From Mycobacterium rhizamassiliense (GTDB taxonomy: Bacteria; Actinomycetota; Actinomycetes; Mycobacteriales; Mycobacteriaceae), in assembly GCF_900157375.1 (NCBI RefSeq), contig NZ_LT721901.1:924365-988364 (forward strand): a stretch of DNA of 64,000 nucleotides, written 5' to 3'. The position numbers were made by a program, and so were the translations under genes. The notes under the pieces are model-generated. The model saw only the letters and a list, made by a program, of their open reading frames with translations, searched no databases and was not told where the DNA came from. Of this stretch, positions 27,158 to 40,759 are shown one piece after another. Each line of letters opens with the position of its first letter. The first letter of the stretch is position 1.

Positions 27158-28630
27158 CTAGGGCAACCGAGCCCGGTGCCGCTTGTCGTGTGGCACGACG
27201 CCGTTGACCCCGCCGATCGACTGGGCGTAGCTGCCCACCGCAAAGGCCACGCCGGAACCCATGACCGCCAAGACGTCCCGGTTGATGTTGTCGATCGTGT
27301 CGCGGGGGGTCTGGAAATTCGGGTCGAACGGTGCGCCGGCCGTCCCGCCCCACAGCCGAGCCTGCACAGTGCTTTTCGACTGCCCGGCCCCGGTCGTCAT
27401 GCCCCCGACCGGGATTCCCGCGACCATGAACGGGTGGTAGTCGGCCCGGGTGCTCAACGGCATATCGGCGGGCCGCTTTCCGGCGAGGTACAGGTAACCG
27501 GCCAGCACGCGCTCGATGCCCGCCGACCCCTCGGGCACATCGGAGGCGGCCACTCCCTGTCCCGGCGGGCCGGATTGGTCGCCGTCATCGGTGAAGAAGC
27601 CGGCGTTGGGCGAGGCGAGCATGGTGAAGTCGAGATACATTGCGATGTCGTTGAGCTGGTCGCGATCCAGGCCGAAGACGTAGTCCATCACGCCGTTGAG
27701 GCCATTCTCCTCGGCTCCCCAGAACATGAACCGCACCGCGTTGTTCACCGGCGTTAAGGGCCCCAGCTGCAGCGCCGTTTCCAGCACCGCGGCCACCCCG
27801 GATCCGTTGTCGTTGATGCCCGGGCTGTTCCGCGGGCTGTCGAGATGCGCGCCGACCACGATCATGTCGTCGGGTGAGCCAGTCCTGGTTTGTGCCACCA
27901 CATTTCGCGATGTGATCTTGAAGTTCTCGGCATCGAGCACCAGGCGTACCGGCGTGGTGGCCTGGGCCAGTGCGTGGCCGCCGCTGTCGTCGAGCACGGC
28001 GACCGGCACGGTCAGCTGCTTGAAATAGCCGGGGCTGAACAACGTCGGCGCGGCCGCCTGCTCGTTGGGCGCGGTGATCACGATCAGCGCCACCGCCCCT
28101 TTGGCCACCGCGGTGTTCTGCTTGTCCACCACCGAGCAACCGACGTCGTTGACGAAGGCGACCGAACCCGGTGGGATCGTTGCCGGGTAATCGCTGACCG
28201 CACAGCCGGTCGGCTGAATCGGGCGGACCGGCTGCCCGGTCAGGCCGTTGGGAGGTGTCCGGACCAACAGCGAGGCCTGGTCCACCCGATAATTGTGACC
28301 GGAGATCGTCACCGTCGGCTTACCCGGCGAAACCGGGTATACCCGGTCGAACTCCGGCGTCGACACGTCGAAACCCCTGTCGCGCAACGCCTTCGCCACA
28401 TACTCGACGCTCGCGTCGTAGCCCGGTGTGCCGTCGGCCCGAGTTCCCTTGTTGGCGTTGGCGATGTCCTGCAGCGCGCGCAGGTGGGACATCATCCGCT
28501 CCGCGGTCACCTTCGGCGCCAATTCCCGGGCCAGATCCGGAGCGGCCGCGGGCGGGGCCGGCCGCGGCGACGAGCATCCCGCCACGAGGCCCACGGCGAG
28601 CAGCAGCGCTGCACCCGGCCGGCGGATCAT
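27158..28630 (-). CDS. M28-family peptidase-like lipoprotein, zinc ligands partly lost
   Basis: 490 residues. Lipobox LVAGC (Cys19). It is a tandem paralogue of LpqL next door, with a PA domain inserted (DVGCSVVDKQNTAVAKGAVA) and an M28 core. Compared with the five zinc ligands of the family, His (GAHLDS), the bridging Asp (INDNGSG) and Glu (WGAEENG) are kept. The Asp of NFDMLASPN has become Thr (DFTMLASPN) and the last His of PNYHQKADT has become Gln (PNFQTPRDT). One metal site should therefore be missing, so catalysis is doubtful. Its ATG overlaps the lpqL stop (ATGA). Confidence 0.86.
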   Translation of the reverse strand: MIRRPGAALLLAVGLVAGCSSPRPAPPAAAPDLARELAPKVTAERMMSHLRALQDIANANKGTRADGTPGYDASVEYVAKALRDRGFDVSTPEFDRVYPVSPGKPTVTISGHNYRVDQASLLVRTPPNGLTGQPVRPIQPTGCAVSDYPATIPPGSVAFVNDVGCSVVDKQNTAVAKGAVALIVITAPNEQAAAPTLFSPGYFKQLTVPVAVLDDSGGHALAQATTPVRLVLDAENFKITSRNVVAQTRTGSPDDMIVVGAHLDSPRNSPGINDNGSGVAAVLETALQLGPLTPVNNAVRFMFWGAEENGLNGVMDYVFGLDRDQLNDIAMYLDFTMLASPNAGFFTDDGDQSGPPGQGVAASDVPEGSAGIERVLAGYLYLAGKRPADMPLSTRADYHPFMVAGIPVGGMTTGAGQSKSTVQARLWGGTAGAPFDPNFQTPRDTIDNINRDVLAVMGSGVAFAVGSYAQSIGGVNGVVPHDKRHRARLP

Positions 28631-30126
28631 GGTCGCGACGGCAGGTGGCGGACGCGATCGGCCATGACGGGGACCCCGTCGTGGCCGCCGAGATCCTGCG
28701 CATAGAGCGCCACCGCGTAGGCGACCCCGGCGCCCTGGATGCCCAGCGAGGTGCGGTCGATGTGGTCGAGGGTGTCGGCCTTTTGGTGGTAGTTGGGGTC
28801 GAACGGCGCGCCGGCTGTCCCGCCCCACAGCTTGGCCTGGTCATCGGACATCTTGGCCTCCGCGCCGGAGAACAGGCCGCCCGAAGGGATGCCCGCGCGG
28901 GTGAACCCGTCATAGTCGGAGCGGCCGTCGAAGGAGGTGTCCTGCGCCGTCTTTCCCGCCGATTTCAGGTAAGCGACGAATGTCCGCTCGATGCCGGCCG
29001 AGCCTTCCGGCACCACCGGAGTGCCCCGGGCGTCCGCCGGCAGTGATTGGTCGCCGTCATAGGTGAAGTAGCCCGGGTTCGGCGACGCGAGCATGTCGAA
29101 ATTCAGGTACAGCGCAATGTTTTTCAGGCTTTCCAGGTTCAGTGACTCGACGTAGCTGCGCGACCCGATCAGGCCGAGCTCCTCGGCCCCCCAGAACCCG
29201 AACCGCACCGCGTTGTGCACGGGCGGTGAATTGCCCAGCTGCACCGCGGTTTCCAGGATCGCGGCCACCCCGGAGCCGTCGTCGTTGATGCCCGGCCCCT
29301 CCGGCACGCTGTCCAGGTGGGCGCCCGCCATCACCACGTCGGTGGGCGAGCCGGTCTTGGTCTGCGCGATGACGTTGCGCGCTTTGAAGCTCTTGCTGCT
29401 GGCGTTCAGCGTGATGGCGGCCGGCCCGGGCCGGGCGTGCAGCTGCATCCCGACCGACCGGGTCACACCGACCACCGGGATCTTCACGGTGGTGTCGACT
29501 CCCAGCGTGCCGCCCATCTCTTGCTCGTCGACGTTGTCGGCCACGATCATCGCCACGGCGCCGCGTTGGGCCGCGGCATCTTCCTTCTGCGCGAACGGGC
29601 AGCTGCCGCGGTCCACCAGGACGACCGCGCCCTGCACCGGCGCCTTGTCGTAATCGGTGGGTGCGCAGCCCGGGCTGTCGGTGCCCAGCGCGGCCACCAG
29701 CGACCCGCTCACGCCGCCGGGCCCGGTGCCCAGGCTGAATTCGAGCGCGCGCGCCTCCACCGCCTGGCCGGCAACGGAGACCACCGGCTTGTCGGCATGA
29801 AACACCCGCGCCGAGAACTCAGGCGTCTGCACATCAAATCCCTTGCCGCGCAAGGTATTCGCAACGTAGTCGACGGTAGCTTCGTAGCCGGGCGTGCCCA
29901 CCGCCCGGGTGCCGTTGTTGGCGTTGGCGATGTCCTGGAGCTTCGACAGATGCGCCATCATCGCGTCCGTCGTGACCTTGTCATGCAGCGTGGTGGCGAA
30001 CTCGGCCGCGGCGGGATCGCCGGTCGTCTGCTGCGAACCGGCCGACCGGTGCGAACAGCCGGTCGTCATCGCAGCGAGGGCAACCACGGCCACCAGCGCC
30101 GAGAGCGTCCATGATTTGTTCACCAT
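28627..30126 (-). CDS. lpqL: lipoprotein aminopeptidase LpqL (M28 family)
   Basis: 499 residues. Signal peptide with lipobox MTTGC (Cys24). A PA (protease-associated) domain (LVDRGSCPFAQKEDAAAQRG) is inserted before the M28 di-zinc core: ligands His in GAHLDSVPEG, bridging Asp in NDDGSG, Glu-Glu in WGAEELG, Asp in NFDMLASPN, and His in PNYHQKADT. It should remove N-terminal amino acids from peptides at the cell surface. ATG 30126 (MVNKSW) was preferred over the upstream ATG since it gives a normal short n-region. It overlaps and is cotranscribed with the degenerate paralogue. Confidence 0.92.
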   Translation of the reverse strand: MVNKSWTLSALVAVVALAAMTTGCSHRSAGSQQTTGDPAAAEFATTLHDKVTTDAMMAHLSKLQDIANANNGTRAVGTPGYEATVDYVANTLRGKGFDVQTPEFSARVFHADKPVVSVAGQAVEARALEFSLGTGPGGVSGSLVAALGTDSPGCAPTDYDKAPVQGAVVLVDRGSCPFAQKEDAAAQRGAVAMIVADNVDEQEMGGTLGVDTTVKIPVVGVTRSVGMQLHARPGPAAITLNASSKSFKARNVIAQTKTGSPTDVVMAGAHLDSVPEGPGINDDGSGVAAILETAVQLGNSPPVHNAVRFGFWGAEELGLIGSRSYVESLNLESLKNIALYLNFDMLASPNPGYFTYDGDQSLPADARGTPVVPEGSAGIERTFVAYLKSAGKTAQDTSFDGRSDYDGFTRAGIPSGGLFSGAEAKMSDDQAKLWGGTAGAPFDPNYHQKADTLDHIDRTSLGIQGAGVAYAVALYAQDLGGHDGVPVMADRVRHLPSRP

Positions 30127-30178
30127 CCCGCCCAACGTTAGACCGCGGGCCGCCGATCAGGCGTCATCCACCCGCAAC

Positions 30179-30604
30179 TCAGACATACAGCCAGTTGAAG
30201 GGTGCGACCGGGATGTTGCGCACCACAAACCACGCCACCACCAAGCACAGGGCCACCATCGGAGACCAACGCCAGTGCTGCCAGCTCCGGATGCGCCGGC
30301 CCTTCACACGGCCGTAGGTCCATGCCAGGTGTGCCCACACCAACAGCACCACCGCCGCCAGCCCCAGGGCGTTAAATCGGGCGGCCGCCAACACGTTGCC
30401 GTGCATGAGCGAATACAGCATTCGCAGGCTGCCGCACCCGGGGCAGTCGATGCCCAGCAGCGCCTTGGTGGGGCAGACCGGCAACGGGCCGTGCGGGGTG
30501 GTCGGATCGGCGACCCAGATCGCGGCGCACGCGAGCGTCGCCGACGCCGCCACTACCAGTGGGGCGCCGAGGCCGGGCCGAGCAAGCGCCGGGCGGGTCG
30601 CCAT
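30179..30604 (-). CDS. DUF2752 membrane protein
   Basis: 141 residues. The family core CPTKALLGIDCPGCGSLRML is present (a Cys-rich CPxxxxxGxxCPGCGxxR motif next to a membrane), followed by a conserved MHGNVLAAARFN and three predicted helices (VVVAASATLACAAIWV, LGLAAVVLLVWAHLAW, MVALCLVVAWFVV). Function unknown; the cysteines could bind metal or form disulfides. Preceded by the CD225-type gene, 13 bases away, likely one operon. Confidence 0.82.
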   Translation of the reverse strand: MATRPALARPGLGAPLVVAASATLACAAIWVADPTTPHGPLPVCPTKALLGIDCPGCGSLRMLYSLMHGNVLAAARFNALGLAAVVLLVWAHLAWTYGRVKGRRIRSWQHWRWSPMVALCLVVAWFVVRNIPVAPFNWLYV

Positions 30605-30617
30605 AGGGCAATCCTAG

Positions 30618-30947
30618 TTAGAAAGTCCTCGCGAGCATCGCCGCATTCGCGTTGTCGGCGTTCAGCACCAACACCACGAGCAGAATTCCGTAGACGACGA
30701 CGCCGACGACCCAGAGGATGACCGACCAACGCACCCATTTCTTGGCGCTGGCGATGGCCGCCTGCGCCTCGGGGTAGCGGCCCTGTGCCCACAATCCGTT
30801 AACTGAGGCCGCCTTGACAATCGCGACGATCCCGGTGATGGGGAAGCAGAACACAGTCGCCAGAATCGACCAAACCAGGTAGTTGTCGGGCGGTTGCGTG
30901 CCCGGCTGCTGGTGCGGGTACCCGGGCGGGGGCGGCTGTGCGGTCAT
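30618..30947 (-). CDS. CD225/dispanin-family membrane protein
   Basis: 109 residues. A short Pro/Gln-rich N-terminus (AQPPPPGYPHQQPGTQPP) leads into the CD225 core: DNYLVWSILATVFCFPITGI, then AIVKAASVNGLWAQGRYPEA with a conserved AKKW, then a second helix (VILWVVGVVVYGILLVVLVL). This family is related in fold to interferon-induced transmembrane proteins and is common as small membrane proteins in actinobacteria. ATG 30947 was chosen because GGAGAA stands upstream. Confidence 0.85.
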   Translation of the reverse strand: MTAQPPPPGYPHQQPGTQPPDNYLVWSILATVFCFPITGIVAIVKAASVNGLWAQGRYPEAQAAIASAKKWVRWSVILWVVGVVVYGILLVVLVLNADNANAAMLARTF

Positions 30948-31154
30948 CGATTCTCCACTCAACTGAAGTTTGCTGGCGACGAGCGGAGCCTACAGTACCC
31001 CAGCGCTGGTTGCGCGCCATGGTGTGCGCGAGATCCGGCCAGATCGCCTGGCAGTGTTGGCTTTTCAGCACCCAGGGAGACAGTATCCAGCGGAATGTGT
31101 TGTATAGCGCGGAGTTAGCCCTCCGGTGGCACGCCGACGGCTGAGATTTCGCAC

Positions 31155-31160
31155 TATATT
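31155..31160 (+). promoter_or_regulatory. candidate -10 of the secreted protein gene at 31230
   Basis: TATATT in an AT-rich patch 70 bases upstream of the ATG; AAGGAG follows at 31216-31223, so this gene has a normal leader. The 282 bases between 30948 and 31229 hold no ORF I support; a short direct repeat (CCAGCGGAA at about 31089 and 31169) is the only other pattern. Confidence 0.35.
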
Positions 31161-31229
31161 TTCGGTGCCCAGCGGAAATACAATCGCGAATGTCCGATAA
31201 CCCGCACGGGAAGCCCTAAGGAGTTTCCG

Positions 31230-31751
31230 ATGTCCCATCTCACCAACGCGCTGCGCGCCGGGGCGGCAGCAGCACTCATGAGCAGTATCGCCTGTGCGGG
31301 AACGGCCACCGCGACCGCAGACGCCAACGACACGCTTGCCAGCGCACTGTCGAAGGGCTACACCAGCAGCAACTGCAAGGCCCAGCAGCCGTCCGATGTG
31401 CAGAGCTCGTTCAACGCCACCGTGATCGCGGTGCTGCAGTGCGGGCAGAACTCCGACTCCAGCGGTCCGATGGGCGGCAAGTACTTCCTGTTCGGCAATA
31501 GCGCCGACACCGCCAGCTCGTTCACCAAGCTGATCAGCGGCGACACCCTGGCCAATTGCGGGACCGCTTCGTCGCCCACCACGTGGCACCAGGGCAGCAA
31601 CAGTGACTCGGCCGGACAGGTCGCGTGCGGGACGGATTCGGGTCAGGCCGAGGTCTTGTGGACCGTCGACGCCAAGAACGTATTGGCGTTCGTCCGCGCG
31701 TCCAACGGCGACACGGCGTCGCTGTACAAGTGGTGGCAGGCCAACGGCTGA
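31230..31751 (+). CDS. small secreted protein, four cysteines
   Basis: 173 residues. Signal peptide of about 30 residues (cleavage near ATATA/DAND), then a soluble domain starting LASALSKGYTSSNCKAQQ with four Cys (SNCK, LQCGQ, ANCGT, VACGT) that could form two disulfides, ending LYKWWQANG. It resembles a mycobacterial group of secreted proteins of unknown function, some similar to extracytoplasmic domains of Ser/Thr kinases. AAGGAG precedes the ATG. Convergent with the SGNH gene, four bases apart. Confidence 0.8.
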   Translation: MSHLTNALRAGAAAALMSSIACAGTATATADANDTLASALSKGYTSSNCKAQQPSDVQSSFNATVIAVLQCGQNSDSSGPMGGKYFLFGNSADTASSFTKLISGDTLANCGTASSPTTWHQGSNSDSAGQVACGTDSGQAEVLWTVDAKNVLAFVRASNGDTASLYKWWQANG

Positions 31752-31755
31752 TCCG

Positions 31756-33464
<1,709 letters not shown>

Positions 33465-33465
<1 letters not shown>

Positions 33466-34493
33466 CAGTGCGCTCCTACCGGGGCCAGTTCGGAAACGAT
33501 CTGTTCTGCCGTCCACGGCGCCAGCAGGAAACCCGACCTGCCGTGGCCGGCGGCGACGAGGGTGCGTTGGTCCAGGCGGTGCACGAGGGGCAGATTATCG
33601 GGTGTCATCGGGCGCAGCCCGGCGGCGCACTCGGCCAGCTCATACTCGCCCAGCGCGGGCAGCACCGCGCAGGCATCGTCGAGCAGGTCGCGCACGCCCG
33701 ACACCACCGGCGCGATGTCGCGGCCGTGCTCGTACTGTGTCGCGCCCACGACCACCCCGTCGGCGCGCGGCACCAGGTAAACCTGCCTGCCGTGCACCCG
33801 GGCGCGGATCACCTTGTCCAGCAACGGCATACAGCCCTTTCGCCAGCGCAGCCGCAGCACTTCGCCCTTGATCGGGCGGATCGGCAGGCCGGGCCACAAC
33901 GCCGGCGCGTCAAGGCCGTTGGCGATCACCACGGTGTCGGCGTCGACGCTCGCCAGGTCGCTGACCGGTCCGGCCCACCGGACTCCGAGACGCTCACAGT
34001 CGGCCGAGAGCGCGCCGAGCAGGGCGCGGTTGTCCACCGCGAGTTCGGTGGGCGCCCGGAACCCGTGCCGAATGCCTTGTGCCAGCAGCGGTTCGACGTC
34101 ACGCGCGGCCGACTCCCAGCTCACCGGGTGGCCCTGCTGCGACAGCCAGTCCGCGACGGTCCGCAGGTCCGCCACGTCGGCGCGGTCGACGGCCACCACC
34201 AGCGACTCGCGAGCGGTGATCAGCCCGGGCGGCAACCCGTCCAGGTAGCCGCCCTCGCGCCACAGCCGCAGCGATTCCAGGCCGACTCGCAGCAGCCGTT
34301 CCTCACCGGGCCAGCCCTCGCTGTGCGGCGCCAGCATGCCGCCCGCGACCCACGAGGCACCGTGCTCGCCGGTGCGGTGCACCCGCACCGACCATCCGGC
34401 CTGCGCCGCGCGGCGCGCCACTGACAACCCGATGACACCGCCGCCGATGACAGCCAGCAGCCCCACAGGTGGTTCTGGCGGCATCCCGGTCAT
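33465..34493 (-). CDS. thiO: glycine oxidase ThiO
   Basis: 342 residues, FAD-dependent D-amino-acid-oxidase fold. It oxidises glycine to dehydroglycine for thiazole synthesis. N-terminal dinucleotide motif VIGGGVIGLSVARRAA, then GASWVAGGMLAPHSEG; the C-terminal FAD region has CAAGLRPMTPDNLP and AAGHGRSGFLLAP. The ATG at 34493 was chosen because GGGAGG, the last part of the TPP riboswitch, stands six to seven bases before it. An in-frame ATG upstream lies inside the riboswitch and is rejected. Confidence 0.95.
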
Positions 34494-34501
34494 TCGTGGG
34501 C

Positions 34502-34603
34502 CTCCCTTCGCCGGCATGATCCGGATCAGGTGTGACGGTAAGGGCAGGTCCAGTCGCGCTGGCTGTGCCCACTCTCAGCCCCGCTTCCCGGGACTCCCGT
34601 GTT
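34502..34603 (-). ncRNA. TPP riboswitch of the thiO-thiS-thiG unit
   Basis: Reading the minus strand: ACACGGGAGTCC (P1 5'), GCGGGGCTGAGAGTGGGC with the CUGAGA sensor, a variable arm, ACACCTGATCCGGATC and ATGCCGGCGAAGGGAG (P1 3'). The last bases contain GGGAGG, the thiO ribosome site, so translation control is likely, as at thiC. The RNA 5' end predicted from the -10 at 34620-34615 falls about five bases before the riboswitch. Confidence 0.92.
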
Positions 34604-34614
34604 CGTCGGCTTCT

Positions 34615-34632
34615 ACGCTAGCGCGCTAGCGT
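34615..34632. promoter_or_regulatory. 18-bp perfect palindrome carrying both thiE and thiO -10 boxes
   Basis: ACGCTAGCGCGCTAGCGT is its own reverse complement. Each half ends in TAGCGT, a TANNNT -10: on the plus strand at 34627-34632, six bases before the thiE GTG (leaderless), and on the minus strand at 34620-34615, placing the thiO RNA start near 34608 just before the riboswitch. It could also be a regulator site. Confidence 0.6.
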
Positions 34633-34638
34633 CGCGGT

Positions 34639-35319
34639 GTGCACCCACTCCTGCCTCGTCTGGCCGAAGCAAGGCTGTATCTGTGCACCGACGCCCGTCG
34701 GGAGCGCGGTGACCTGGCGCGGTTCGCCGACGCCGCACTGGCCGGCGGGGTGGACATCATCCAGCTGCGCGACAAGGGTTCGGCCGGCGAGCAGGAGTTC
34801 GGGCCGCTGGAAGCGCGCGACGAGCTGGCGGCCTGCGAGATGTTGGCCGAGGCGGCCCGCCGGCACGGCGCGCTGTTCGCGGTCAACGACCGGGCCGACA
34901 TCGCCCGCGTGGCCGGCGCCGACGTGCTGCACCTGGGCCAGGGCGACCTGCCGGTGGACCTCGCGCGCGACATCGCCGGGCCCGACACGCTGATCGGCCT
35001 GTCCACGCACGACGCGCAGCAGCTTGTCGAGGCTAGTTCCCCGGGGCTGGGCAGCCCTGACTACTTCTGCGTCGGCCCCTGCTGGCCCACCCCGACCAAG
35101 CCGGGCCGATCGGCCCCGGGCCTGGGGCTGGTGCGCGATGCCGCCGCGCTCGCGACCGACAAACCGTGGTTCGCCATCGGCGGCATCGACGCGCAGCGAC
35201 TGCCCGAGGTGCTCGACGCCGGGGCCCGGCGCATCGTCGTGGTGCGCGCGATCACCGCGGCCGAAGACCCGACGGCGGCGGCCCAACGGCTCAGATCAGC
35301 GCTTGCAGCACCGAATTGA
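34639..35319 (+). CDS. thiE: thiamine-phosphate synthase ThiE
   Basis: 226 residues, TIM barrel. It couples HMP-PP and thiazole phosphate to thiamine phosphate. Motifs: [42 protein letters not shown], a phosphate loop [15 protein letters not shown] and WFAIGGID. It is divergent from thiO, and no riboswitch precedes it. The GTG start lies six bases after a TAGCGT -10. The 3' end overlaps the convergent mutT3 by 29 bases. Confidence 0.95.
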   Translation: MHPLLPRLAEARLYLCTDARRERGDLARFADAALAGGVDIIQLRDKGSAGEQEFGPLEARDELAACEMLAEAARRHGALFAVNDRADIARVAGADVLHLGQGDLPVDLARDIAGPDTLIGLSTHDAQQLVEASSPGLGSPDYFCVGPCWPTPTKPGRSAPGLGLVRDAAALATDKPWFAIGGIDAQRLPEVLDAGARRIVVVRAITAAEDPTAAAQRLRSALAAPN

Positions 35320-35917
35320 TGTGCGGGCTGAGCGGCGCCTGATCCACGTCGCCCGGCATGCACCAGACGAAGACCCCGGTCTCGAGCTCCAGCGTGCGCG
35401 GCAGGCGCTGACGCCGTTCGTCGGCGTCGCCCAGCGGAATCAGGGCCGGTGCGGTGCGCAGCCGCTCCCAGCTCGCGGCGAACCCGGGATGCAGCGGCAG
35501 GTCGGCCACCTCGTCCTCGCCGACCCAGCGCAGTTCGGCGCTCTCACGGTTGGGGACGGTGTGGAGTAACTCGTCGGCGTCAGCGACAACGGTGGTGTAG
35601 GTCCAGTGCGTGTCGCCGGCTCCGGCCAACTGGGACGTGACAACCGCGGCGCGCACCGTCAGCAGCTCGGCGAGCAGGCCGGCCTCTTCGCGCGCCTCCC
35701 GGACCGCCGTCTCCTCGGCCGTCTCGTGGCTGTCCCTGGCGCCGCCGGGCAGGCCCCAGGTGCCGCCCTGGTGGCTCCACACCGCGCGGTGTTGCAGCAG
35801 TACCGCGGGGGTTCCGTCGGGTCGCGGGGCCCGCAGCAGCAGACCCGCCGCGCCGAATCGACCCCAATAATGGGCGCCGCTGTCGGATATCACCCACCCG
35901 TCACCGTCGCCATGCAC
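35291..35917 (-). CDS. mutT3: Nudix hydrolase, MutT3-type
   Basis: 208 residues. The Nudix box is complete: [18 protein letters not shown] followed by REEAGL (Gx5Ex7REUxEExGU). The start, GTG (HGDGDGWVI), follows a TATCCT -10 by six bases, so a leaderless mRNA is likely. In mycobacteria MutT3 belongs to the nucleotide-pool sanitising Nudix group, acting on oxidised guanine nucleotides; the assignment rests on the position beside thiE and pknG and on length. Confidence 0.88.
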   Translation of the reverse strand: MHGDGDGWVISDSGAHYWGRFGAAGLLLRAPRPDGTPAVLLQHRAVWSHQGGTWGLPGGARDSHETAEETAVREAREEAGLLAELLTVRAAVVTSQLAGAGDTHWTYTTVVADADELLHTVPNRESAELRWVGEDEVADLPLHPGFAASWERLRTAPALIPLGDADERRQRLPRTLELETGVFVWCMPGDVDQAPLSPHINSVLQALI

Positions 35918-35923
35918 GAGATC

Positions 35924-35929
35924 AGGATA
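35924..35929 (-). promoter_or_regulatory. -10 box of mutT3 (leaderless)
   Basis: TATCCT on the minus strand, six bases before the GTG at 35917. In the same 131-base gap TAGAAT (35985-35990) and TAGAGT (35998-36003) on the plus strand are candidate -10 boxes for the glnX operon. Confidence 0.4.
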
Positions 35930-36048
35930 TGCAGGCGTTCGGCGAAATTGGGTCCGCCTCCCCCCATCCGGCCGAACATCCTCTTAGAATTCGCTTATAG
36001 AGTTGTTGCAGCGAACTCCTGGGGCCGAAAGCTGAGGTCTGAACACAC

Positions 36049-37367
36049 GTGACGGTTGAGCTGGCGCACCCGTCGACCGAGCCACAGGGGTCGAGGTCGC
36101 CGGTCGAACCGGCCCATCCCCGCTGGTGGTTCATCTCCACGACGCCCGGCCGCATCCTGACCATCGGCATCGTCCTGGCGGCGCTGGGCGTGTCCAGCGC
36201 GTTTGCCACCTCGACCACCATCAACCACCGGCAGCAGGTGCTGACCACGGTGCTCAACCACACCGAGCCGCTGGCCTTCGCCGCCGGACGGCTCTACACG
36301 ACGCTGTCGGTGGCCGACGCCGCGGCCGCGACCGCGTTCATCGCCCAGGCCGAGCCGCGGCCGGTGCGGCTGCGCTACGAACAGGCGATCACCGACGCCT
36401 CGGTGGCGGTGGCCCGCGCGTCCAGCGGCCTCACCGACGAACCGTTGGTGCAGTTGCTCGGCAAGATCAACGCCGAGTTGGCCGTCTATACGGGTCTGAT
36501 CGAGATCGCGCGCACCAACAACCGGGAGGGCAATCCGGTCGGCTCGTCGTATCTGTCGGAGGCCTCGGGGCTGATGCAGTCGACGATCCTGCCCGACGCG
36601 GCCCAGCTCTACCAGGCGACGTCGGAGCGCGTGGACTCGGAGACCACAGCGTCGACCCACTTCCCCGCGCCGGTGATCCTCGTCGTAGCGGGCACAGTGA
36701 TCTTCGGCGCGTTCTCGCATCGCTGGCTGGCCCGGCGTACCCGGCGCCGAATCAATCCCGGCCTGGTCGTGGGCGCGCTCGGTATCCTCGTCATGGTGGT
36801 CTGGGTGGGAACTGCGCTGACGATCTCCACGACCGCGAGCCGGAGCGCGAAGGACACCGCGGCCGAGTCGCTCAGGACCGTGACCAACGTCGCGATCACC
36901 GCCCAGCAGGCGCGAGCCGACGAAACGCTGTCATTGATCCGGCGCGGCGACGAAGAGATCCGCAAGCAGTCGTTCTATCAGCGCATCGACGCCATGCACC
37001 AGCAGATCGACCAGTACATGGCGCGCCCGGACGCCGTCGACAAGCCCGACCTGCAGGGCGCCGACCAGCTGCTGGTCCGGTGGCGGCAGGCCAACGACCG
37101 CATCAACTCCTACATTTCGGTCGGTAACTACCGGTCCGCCACCCAGGTCGCGCTGGGCAGCGCCGAAGACGACTCCACGCCCGCGTTCGACAAGCTCGAG
37201 GACGCGCTGGGCAAGGCCATGACCCAAAGCCGCGCGCACCTGCGCAACGACGTCATCAACGCGCGCAGCGGGCTGTCCGGCGCGCAGGTCGGCGGCGTGG
37301 TGCTGAGCCTGGGTGCCGCGATCGCGGTCGCGCTCGGTCTGTGGCCGCGGCTGAAAGAGTATCGATA

Positions 37368-37368
<1 letters not shown>
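36049..37368 (+). CDS. glnX: membrane protein GlnX (Rv0412c-like)
   Basis: 439 residues. Four predicted helices at about residues 34-54, 205-222, 239-258 and 413-431 enclose two large extracytoplasmic helical domains (about 55-200 and 260-410), a four-helix-bundle-like sensor layout. In M. tuberculosis GlnX works with the lipoprotein GlnH to sense Asp/Glu outside the cell and stimulate PknG. The next two genes here are glnH and pknG with overlapping starts (TAATG, TGATG), which supports the same role. Confidence 0.9.
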
Positions 37369-40651
<3,283 letters not shown>

Positions 40652-40698
40652 TTTCTTCTGGCGTCGCGCCTCCCGTCGCGTGTGCGCCCAGGGCGCCC

Positions 40699-40759
40699 GT
40701 TGAGTGTGCACCCAGGGCGGCGACACGCCCGACGGACCGCGCCCCACGCGCACACTCAA
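40699..40759. repeat. palindromic element, copy A
   Basis: Arms GTTGAGTGTGC and GCACACTCAA enclose a 40-base centre containing GGCGGCGACACGCC and a CGCGCCCCACGC tail. It is the counterpart of the element at 44279-44343 in the same orientation. A partial extra unit, TGTGCGCCCAGGGCG (40681-40695), precedes it. It gives the TGA stop of the leftward nuclease-like gene. The 104 bases after pknG contain nothing else. Confidence 0.75.

Noticed and set aside
34493..34517. Upstream ATG for thiO
   Set aside because: It lies in the riboswitch core (ATGCCGGCG); the start at 34493 has the correct ribosome site.
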